A stretch of 64,000 bases of DNA, taken from Pilaira anomala (Eukaryota; Mucoromycota; Mucoromycetes; Mucorales; Mucoraceae). This document shows positions 56,866 to 64,000 of this stretch, piece by piece (positions within the stretch are counted from its first letter, which is position 1; every line of letters begins with the position of its first letter). The DNA lies in contig JAIXMQ010000034.1 in assembly GCA_025716855.1 (NCBI GenBank), positions 62,001 through 126,000 of the forward strand, in the 5' to 3' direction. The notes beneath the pieces were generated by a model. The model did not search any database. It saw only the letters and a program-made list of their open reading frames with translations, and was not told the origin of the DNA. The translations under genes were made by a program, and so were the position numbers.

Positions 56866-59005
56866 ATGGTTGATCATCGTAAAAGAGCAGAACGACGTCG
56901 TGCTTATTATGAATCAAGAGTAAGTTCAAGTTGAATTGATTCGAAATGATTATTTTTTTTTTTAAAAAAAAACTTTTTCAGTTGGGTGATATTCAACAAC
57001 TTATTCGTGTTATTGGTGTTTCTTCAAAAGTGTATCCAGACGCAGAACAATTTTACTATCATGAAAACCCTGAGAACTTGTAAGATACACCCTTTATTGT
57101 TTAAATACCAAGTTTTTACTTATACCTAGGATAGAATGAATTGGCAGGGTAATGAAGATATCAAAATTGATCGGTAAATATATAGAACAAACAAAAAGTA
57201 GATTTTACTTTTAACGTTATATATATATATATATATATTAGTTTTGATGGACGTTCTTTACTTGATTTTGTTCCTGAAGCCTCAAGGGGATATGGAAATA
57301 TTCCAAGAGAAGAACGAGAAATGCAAGATGAATTAAATTTTGAAAGATATCATGACTTGATTGAAGCAGAAAGACTCAATGGTAAAAGAAAAAGAGAACT
57401 GATTCTATTGATTTATACTCTAAATATTCCCCCCACCCCCCGTCTCTTTTTTTTTTAAAAAAAGTCTCTGAAGCCGATCGATTAGCAGAAGTGGACGAAG
57501 AATGGACGAAATTATTAGACCGTCATCAAGCTAAATTAGCTTTGATAAACTCTCAAGAGTAAGAAATAGAAAGAAAAGAAATACCCAGCTTAAAAAAAAA
57601 AAAAAAAAAACTTACACTCATCTATTTAGGAAAGGATCATCCAGTACGAAAAATCGTGGATTTGGGTTTGATTACGGCACAACAAAAGTGAAGGACGAAG
57701 ATTTAGAAGACGATACAGAATCACAATTACTTAAAGATATCCTTTTTTTTTTTTTTTTTTTTTGTTGCATAGTATTAACCATTTATTTCATTTTATCCTT
57801 AACTGCTAATATCTACAGGTGGATATTTTACAATATGTAGACGATTTAACGGATAAAGATAAACAAGTATTAAACGAAATGTCAGGTAAATACGGTATTC
57901 GAAGTTACGCACGATTATTACGTGTTGCAAAAAAAGACCGTGATGATGAATTACGAGCATTGAAAAGACAACAAGAGGAAGGTAGACCAAAAGATTCAGG
58001 CCATAAACGTAGTTCGAATGAGAGAAGAAGGTTAAGAAGAAGAGGTGATAGAAGGTCTCGTAACGATGATCAAAATCGGTATAGACGTCGTTATAGTCCT
58101 ACTTATGAACCTTATAGAAGAACATTGGATTCAGAAGAATCTTCAGATGATGAAGAGCAAAGTCGTCATGATGATGATTCTGATTTTGTTATTGAGTTTG
58201 GATCCACGAGTGCGCCGGAAGAGCCAAAGGAAGAGGATAAAAAAGGCCAATCAACTGATGATATAAAAAGTAGATCAAGTGCACCTATTTCACCTGTAGA
58301 AAAGAAATTAACTCCAATGGAAAAACTAAAATTAAAGATGAGAGCTGGATTAGAAAAACAAAGTAAAAAAAAAAAAAAAAAAATGATTTATGCAGTAACG
58401 TTAAAAAAAAATATAACTCTTATTTTATGTATATAGTTGTATTAGATGAAAGAAATAGAAGAGAGAAGGAAAGAGAGAAAGAATTAGAAAATTTACGTGA
58501 ACTTGCAACAAAACAAGGTCTTCCTATGAACGCATACATGAGACCAGAACCACCCAAGAGAGAAGATGCTGATGTTCAAGAAAAGAAGACACGATATCGT
58601 TCTCCTTCATCCTCACCTAAAAAATCGACATCTCGTTCTCCTTCTCCTCAACAAACTAAACCAAGATATCGATCACCTACACCATTACGCTCATCTTCTC
58701 CACCGAGAAAAACAAGATATCATTCTCCATCCCCTACTCGAAGCCCTAATAATAGACGTTCATCACCATCATCCAGTAGTAGAACAAAATACCGTTCCCC
58801 ATCTCCAACTCGAAAATCTACTAGTAGAAGAGACAGTAGTACACGCTCTACTAGACGATCACCCTCACGCGATCGATACCGATCTTCTCGACATCATCGT
58901 CATGAACCTTCCTCTAAAAAACGATATAGATCTCCCGACGACGACGACGACGACACAAGAAGTCAGAGTCCAAGTAAAAAAAGACAATGGCGTTTAAATA
59001 AATAA
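56866..59005 (+). CDS. CLASRP/SWAP2-like SR protein, splicing regulator
   Basis: Nuclear arginine/serine-rich protein; the animal homologue binds CLK4 and influences alternative splicing. Eight exons (56866-56919, 56982-57079, 57135-57173, 57242-57381, 57465-57558, 57630-57736, 57817-58362, 58437-59005) give 548 residues with continuous frame. The N-terminal DRY_EERY domain reads MVDHRKRAERRRAYYES, then IQQLIRVIGVSSKV, MNWQGNEDIKIDRFDGRS, LLDFVPEASRG and LNFERYHDLIEAERLN. It is followed by GIRSYARLLRVAKKDRDDE, an RS/RD-rich middle, the conserved KKLTPMEKLKLKMRAGLEKQ, a charged coiled segment, and an RS tail (SPSPTRSPNNRRSSP and more). The intron between exons 6 and 7 is U12-type AT-AC (57737-57816); the others are GT-AG. 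The 3' end lies 42 bp from the convergent seipin gene. Confidence 0.94.
57737..57816 (+). other. U12-type (minor spliceosome) AT-AC intron
   Basis: The 80-nt intron starts with ATATCCTTT directly after AAAG and ends with CTAC. Its branch-site TCCTTAAC (57796-57803) has the branch A about 14 nt before the 3' end. All three match the U12-type consensus nearly perfectly. Splicing AT-AC joins phase 1 G to AG|GTG and reads LLKEVDILQYVDDL. Any GT-AG or AT-AG choice here breaks the frame. Confidence 0.93.
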
Positions 59006-59047
59006 ATAAATAAATTTTTTTATTTAAAAAAAGAAAAAAGAACAAAT

Positions 59048-60369
59048 TTAATCTTCAGTTAAATAAGCATCATCACCGTCATCATCTTCTATTACTTCAT
59101 CATCCGAATTATATTGACTCGTACGTTCAGTCAAGTTGTCTGGTTCAGTTGTAACGATTTCTTCGGCAGCGAATAATTCATTTAGTTTTTCCCAAAGGTT
59201 TTGACCAAATACTTTCCATGCAATGGAAGCAAAAATGATTTCAATCACAGTAAATAAGAGCATAAATATAATAGCAGTAGAGATTCTACGATGATACATG
59301 TAGTATCTTAATCCACGGAAATCAGCAATGACGCTGATGTAAGCATCATATACTTGTAATTTAGAAGAAGATAAGGTAACACGAGCATGTGTAATTGGAT
59401 GTGCCTGTATGACATATTTAATATATATATATATATATATTTTTTTTCAAATGTTGAATTATGTATATATTACCTTTTTATCAATTTGATTTTCTAATAG
59501 CATGACATTAATATGTTGACTTTCTTCAGTCCAACCTACTAATAAAGGAAATGCTTTTGCAATCACATGTAAAATACGTTGTGTATTGGATTGATATCGT
59601 AAAATTGCAGGTCGACTCGATTCAATTAAAACTGTTCCATTTGTAGTTAATAGTTCCACATGGACCATAAAATTACCTAAATTAAAGTTGATATCTGAAG
59701 TAGGTACATGAAGTTGAACAGAAACATCATATGCTTGATCACTTCTTAAAGGCTAAAAACGTAAATCATGAGTTTTTTTTTTTTTTTTTTTTTTCGTTAT
59801 ATATATATATATATTCTACCATAGCAGGATTAGGACCTGTAAATTGAACATATCCTTGAGGAAGTTCATGCTGTGAATATTGAAAATATATAGGTTCTAC
59901 ATGTGCAGTTTTGGGTATATAACGTTGATAGAATGTAAGATAAGCAGTGAAACTTGTCATTAAAATCCAAGCAGTCAAGATAATTACGACTAGACTTTTG
60001 ACCATAGCACGTTGTGTCTGTGGAGCAAATAAAACTTTAAAAATAGGTGATAATATTTTCTTCAGTCCATTCACAACCATGAGAACTGCTGGATGCCATT
60101 CAATAGGTGGTAACTCTTCTTTTTCTTCTTCTTCTATAGTCTTGACTAGTTCTTCTGGTTCGCTTACTAATGGATCGTGCGATGAACTAGGTTCTTCATA
60201 ATCTCGTTCTGAGGGATCGTAACGTGATGAAGAAGGAACGACATGAAAGTCAGGCTATATAGATAAAGAAAACGATACGTCTCTTTAGATATCACAGTGA
60301 CAAAATTATAAGTATATATCTTACGCCTTGATCTGAGTAATCGTCTGTATCAGAAAATGCTCTGGACAT
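59048..60369 (-). CDS. Seipin (lipid-droplet biogenesis, BSCL2/Sei1 family)
   Basis: ER membrane protein that forms a ring at ER-lipid-droplet contacts. Exons 60369-60325, 60254-59820, 59752-59474 and 59404-59048 join to 371 residues. An acidic N-terminus (SRAFSDTDDYSDQG and EEEEKEELPPIEWHPA) precedes the first membrane helix (SLVVIILTAWILMTSFTAY). The lumenal beta-sandwich domain follows (DQAYDVSVQLHVPTSDINFN, LGNFMVHVELLTTNGT, RPAILRYQS). The second membrane helix is ISTAIIFMLLFTVIEIIFAS, and the C-terminus is acidic (DDEVIEDDDGDD). The LGNFMVxLEL block is a seipin hallmark. The topology has two membrane segments, both ends cytosolic. The first exon encodes only 15 residues. Confidence 0.95.
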
Positions 60370-60481
60370 TTTTAAATTTATTTAAAGAAAAAAGGAAGCA
60401 CATTTTCTTTTTAAATAGTTGTATGTAATAAAGCATGTGAAAAACTATTACAGTAGTGTTAAAACAATCTCCGCCTAATTT

Positions 60482-61151
60482 TTATTTTTTTTGTGTACAA
60501 CAAGAGTGAAGTGAATCCACCTCATAAAATTCACAACGATCATCCAACCATTTCTGTTCTTTTCCAGAGCTAAGAAAATAATTAAAATCCCAATCTTGAC
60601 CTGTAAGCAATTCTTGGTCTCCAATATAAAGATAAGTTTCTGTATCAATTATATTGTTTTCATGAATGACTTTGACTGAAATACGTTGATACCCCTAATT
60701 AAATGTAAAGTGAGTGTCAAAAAAATATATATATATATTCTTAGTAGTTACTTCGCCTTCAAATACATCTAATGCTTTGATATCCTTCTCTGTTAATCCT
60801 TGTACTAATATACCATTGACTTGACTTTCATCATCATTTTTATTAAGAGTAATGGCAGGATATTCTTCACCTTTTAATGATGAACGAGTGTACCCCTTTT
60901 TTATCTAAACTATTAAGTATACATGTCAAATCATTAAAAATATGATAATAAGTACCTTCAATCTAGCCGTAAGAAATCGAATAGAATTTAATTTAAGGGT
61001 TTTCTCTTTTTCAGACGCTTGTGCACCGCATAAAACTAAAATGTTATATTTAAGCTTTGAGAGAGATTTTGATTTTATCCAAACTATTACCTCTACCAAG
61101 GACTGCATTAGACATTAATGAGCCATAAAAAAATGCAGAATATCCAGTCAT
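60482..61151 (-). CDS. Gamma-glutamylcyclotransferase-fold (AIG2-like) protein
   Basis: Exons 61151-61091, 61035-60956, 60904-60752 and 60694-60482 give 168 residues, normal for the family. The N-terminal strand and loop FFYGSLMSNAVLGRVLCG carries the YGSL motif that binds the gamma-glutamyl moiety. A later acidic residue (LDVFEGEGYQR; Glu of FEGE) fits the catalytic glutamate position. The tail has WLDDRCEFYEVD. AIG2/GGACT-type enzymes form 5-oxoproline from gamma-glutamyl amines or act on damaged peptides; the exact substrate cannot be read here. The gene starts 288 bp from the divergent coiled-coil gene, so the two probably share a promoter region. Confidence 0.87.
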
Positions 61152-61439
61152 TTTTAATTAAAAGAAATAAAGAGACAGGCAGAAAAAAGACTAGAAAAAA
61201 AAAACAAATATAAGATAAGCTTATTCATCGTGACTCATGAGAAAAAAAAAAAAAAAGAGAGAGAGAGCTCCCTTCTTTTGTGACGCAATGCTTAAATATT
61301 CATGGATGTTTCCTCGGGATTCAATTTTGAACTATTAAAGTTTAAATATATACAATAACAAAAAAGGGGACCTTTTTTTTTTTGTTTATTTAGGGAAAAA
61401 ATCTTCCGCCTTGCTGTTTCTCTTTTTCTTTAACCAAAA

Positions 61440-62513
61440 ATGATTGTTAATATTGAATTAGCAGAAGAAATTATTCAAAATGATAATAAAAAGCAAATGA
61501 ATAAATTATTAAAACAAGTGATTGAAACAGTAGAAAAGAAAAGAAAAAGTATAAAAGAATATATGATTGTAGTTGATAGAATGGAAGCACAATATGAATA
61601 CAAGAAAAGATACCTTGAAAACTTAATTTTACAATTGAATGATCGAGATCAATGTTTAAATTATGGATTAAACAGGATTGGATCTCAACGAAAAGAATTA
61701 GAACAGCGTCAGGTCCGTATGGAACAAGAATTAAAGTTGTTGAGAATGACAGCAGAAAGATATCTTGAAAAAAAGAAGAAATCAGAACATTATTATTCTG
61801 CTGTCATTTCTATTCCAATATTATCTGCTCAATCAAAACACAAGTATATAAAAGCGCGTAATAAATATTGGCAAGCAGAACAAGAAATATCGGAAATAAG
61901 ACAATCGTTAGAAAAGTGTAAAGATCATCTTAAACTAATATCAAAAACTATTTCATCTCAATATTCTGAACAAGATGAATTATCAAATCAAAGAAGAGGT
62001 TCTATAGATACACTTGAATCTTCTGTACAACAATTAGATTATTTAAAGCAAGGCTCTGAATTTTGGTCCGGTTTTGACAGTTATCAAGCTCAGGTCGTAT
62101 TAGAATCCGCTATTTATTTATTAAATATTATAGATTCTGTTACTATAGCAACAACAACAACAACAACAACAACAACAAAAGAACTTGATTTAAATCAATT
62201 ATGGCAAAAGACATTTAAACTTGCTTGCTTTGAATATGGTGATCGAGAAAAATATGGTGATACTAAATGGAACAAAAATACACTTCAAATTAGTTATCAA
62301 TGTGATTTATGTCAAACAACTCAAACAGGTTGGCCAACCATCATCAACACAACTGAATTAGCTTGTGATATTTGTTCACCTACCATCATTGAACCTAAAA
62401 AAATCATAAAACCTTTACCAACCATACCATCTCAAAGTAAAATGAAGAAACTCTTTTCATCTCTATTTCATCATCATTATCATCATCATACCACCAAAAT
62501 CAACCCAATGTAA
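61440..62513 (+). CDS. Coiled-coil protein with C-terminal CxxC pair, unknown function
   Basis: A single exon of 357 residues. Residues about 1-190 are almost entirely charged heptad-type helix (EEIIQNDNKKQMNKLLKQVI, RDQCLNYGLNRIGSQRKELE, WQAEQEISEIRQSLEKCKD). A short ordered region follows (SEFWSGFDSYQAQVVLESAI), then a Thr run from an ACA repeat (62150-62178), LDLNQLWQKTFKLACFEYGD, and two cysteine pairs CDLC and CDIC 25 residues apart that could bind zinc. The C-terminus is basic with a His cluster (FHHHYHHH). No signal peptide or membrane helix. I do not recognise the family. A late-domain arrangement of this kind occurs in adaptor and vesicle-tether proteins, but that is speculation. Confidence 0.8.
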   Translation: MIVNIELAEEIIQNDNKKQMNKLLKQVIETVEKKRKSIKEYMIVVDRMEAQYEYKKRYLENLILQLNDRDQCLNYGLNRIGSQRKELEQRQVRMEQELKLLRMTAERYLEKKKKSEHYYSAVISIPILSAQSKHKYIKARNKYWQAEQEISEIRQSLEKCKDHLKLISKTISSQYSEQDELSNQRRGSIDTLESSVQQLDYLKQGSEFWSGFDSYQAQVVLESAIYLLNIIDSVTIATTTTTTTTTKELDLNQLWQKTFKLACFEYGDREKYGDTKWNKNTLQISYQCDLCQTTQTGWPTIINTTELACDICSPTIIEPKKIIKPLPTIPSQSKMKKLFSSLFHHHYHHHTTKINPM

Positions 62514-62629
62514 AATAAAACAAAGACGTCACTTTTTTATTTATTTATTTATTTAAACAAAAACGCTTTTTTTTTTTTTTTTTTTTCGGTCTTCTTTTTT
62601 CTTCTTTACTCACAAAAAAAAAAAAAACT

Positions 62630-64000
62630 ATGAAGATATTGTCAAGTGCTATTATCGCGACTTTTGTGTCTAGCGTTTTCGGTAATAAACCTTAGTTTAG
62701 TTATCATACCAATATAGTATTAATAAACTCTTATCTATAGCTCGTTCCGCTGTTTATATGTCGCAAGGTGAAGCGCAACAAGTTGAAAACACACCTGAAG
62801 TCTCGATGGATGCTTTCGCCATGTACTATTCACACATGATGGATACCAGTGCTGACCATCCTCCTCTCAAGTTACAAGATGGACAATTCATGAACTCCTT
62901 TTTACCCACCTCTAACGACTTATTTACAAAGAAAGTAAAGTCCAACGTCATGGTAGTTGTTTCTGGTGTTCAAACACCTGAAGGTACCTTTTTTTTTTTA
63001 CTTTATTTCTTTACTTTAAAAAAAACCCCCCAAAAACTAATACTTTTTTTCTTGTAAATGTACAGATATCCTTTCTGATACATCCCTTTTTGTTTCAGAT
63101 GATGAATCTAAAGATTATGTCACTTTAGCTCAATCTTCTTTAAAGCATAAAGAAGATTATATCATGTATAAAGATGGAAAGGTAAGATATACATACATAC
63201 TGAAACAAAATATATGAAACGCGTTTTTATTTACATACAACTGTTGTTGTTCTTTTTCTTTTCCTTTTTTTTTTAGACGGAGATTAGACAAGGTACCGAC
63301 TTACAGTCTATTACTTCTTCTCCTTCAACTGAAGAAGCATTTGATCTCTTCAAGAGTGATTTTAGAGAGTTAGATGTCAACGTTTTTGATGAAACAAAGG
63401 AAGCAGATCAACAATTTGTTATTCAAGTTGAACAAGTTATTCAACTTATGAGTCGTACTTCCGAAATGAAATTAATCGAGTTCACTAGTTTAGAGGTAAA
63501 AAAAAAAAAAAAAAAAAAAAGTAGCAGTGATTTAGAAAAGAGAGTATTTATCCCTTTTTTTTTTTTTAAGACTCTTAGTAAGGCATATGGTATTGATTCT
63601 AATCAATACAAGACAGCTACACTCGTATTAAAGAGTCTTTTTGAAAATTCTATTATACCAAGCATTGAAGGATTCTCTACATTTATTTTGACACCAGTAA
63701 TGAAACAAAACAAGCGTCGCGCCATCTCTCCACTTGCTCAAGAAGTTTGTTTCCAATCACTTGCAGACTGTAATAATGCTACAAATCATTGCAGCGGTAA
63801 TGGTCAATGCGGTCAAGTTAAGGAGTCTTGTTTCAGCTGTCAATGCAAATCAACTCAATTTTTAGGTGATTCATGTCAATATATTAATTCTGTTGCAGAT
63901 TTCCAATTGTTATTCTGGACTGGTGTTCTTTTAATTGTTATTACTGCTAGTGTTGTTGTTTGTGTTTATCAAAGTGGTAATATGGTGGATGGTGGTATCA
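62630..64000 (+). CDS. Vps3844-type (DUF3844) endomembrane protein, 3' end beyond window
   Basis: Exons 62630-62681, 62741-62983, 63066-63181, 63277-63495 and 63571 to the edge join in frame. The signal peptide is MKILSSAIIATFVSSVFA. A lumenal domain of about 290 residues has the PPLKLQDGQFMNSFLPTS and VVVSGVQTPE segments. The diagnostic C-terminal module follows: CFQSLADCNNATNHCSGNGQ, CGQVKESCFSCQCKS and GDSCQYI, an EGF-like Cys cluster. A membrane helix comes last (FQLLFWTGVLLIVITASVVV). This matches the fungal vacuolar sorting protein Vps3844 C-terminal domain family, predicted to be type I ER/vacuolar membrane proteins. The function is known only in outline; a role in vacuolar or V-ATPase-related sorting is family-based. 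The remaining cytosolic tail lies to the right. Confidence 0.88.

Noticed and set aside
63066..63090. ATATCCTTT resembling a second U12-type donor
   Set aside because: It is the first bases of a coding exon (reads DILSD) just after a normal GT-AG acceptor, with no TCCTTAAC branch site downstream.
1..64000. CRISPR arrays, operons, Shine-Dalgarno sites, rRNA genes
   Set aside because: None seen; gene structure is plainly eukaryotic and no regularly spaced spacer arrays exist.

Overview
The window looks like nuclear DNA of an early-diverging fungus, most likely Mucoromycota/Mucorales. The evidence is AT-rich intergenic DNA full of homopolymer runs, compact genes with many short GT-AG introns (about 48-130 nt), a fungal-type fused two-domain phosphofructokinase, Tc1/mariner elements, and one clear U12-type AT-AC intron. 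The minor spliceosome is absent from most Dikarya but has been reported in zygomycete-grade fungi. Species assignment is inference.

Layout. 1-8.3 kb: 5' part of a cytoplasmic dynein heavy chain (minus), then a Q-rich bHLH-zip transcription factor (minus). 8.3-31.6 kb: a mobile-element island. It holds an inverted-repeat element, two copies of a noncoding fold-back element built from alternating inverted modules, two decayed Tc1/mariner transposons plus a 312-bp derivative, a 465-bp inverted-repeat element, Gag and PIF/Harbinger relics, a GC-rich tandem repeat and a split segmental duplication. Two genes sit inside it: an intact multi-exon gene of an unnamed fungal family (14.8-16.7 kb) and an auxilin/Swa2-like J-domain gene that seems to lack its 5' part. 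32-46.5 kb: SLC25A39/40 (Mtm1-like) carrier (minus), Cdc4/Fbw7-like F-box WD40 protein (plus), 6-phosphofructokinase (minus), an old-yellow-enzyme pseudogene and a DMT transporter (minus). 46.5-50 kb: mostly empty, with one 84-residue gene. 50.3-64 kb: gene-dense. It holds a secreted subtilase, a 5'-truncated LINE whose target-site duplication overlaps the start codon of the next gene, an ABHD10-like hydrolase, a Yippee-like gene, a CLASRP/SWAP2-like SR protein carrying the U12-type intron, seipin, a gamma-glutamylcyclotransferase-fold protein, an unrecognised coiled-coil protein, and a Vps3844-type membrane protein running off the right edge.

The genes are housekeeping and do not form one pathway. 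Several concern membrane and organelle traffic (dynein, auxilin, seipin, Vps3844-like, Mtm1-like). CLASRP-like (plus) and seipin (minus) end 42 bp apart. The cyclotransferase and coiled-coil genes start 288 bp apart in opposite directions.

The most interesting signals are the U12-type AT-AC intron inside a splicing-regulator gene, the modular fold-back element, the in-frame CG-rich 69-bp repeat, the LINE insertion at a start codon, and the unnamed 477-residue protein family. Exon borders were inferred by eye from splice signals, reading frame and remembered family alignments; no searches were run.
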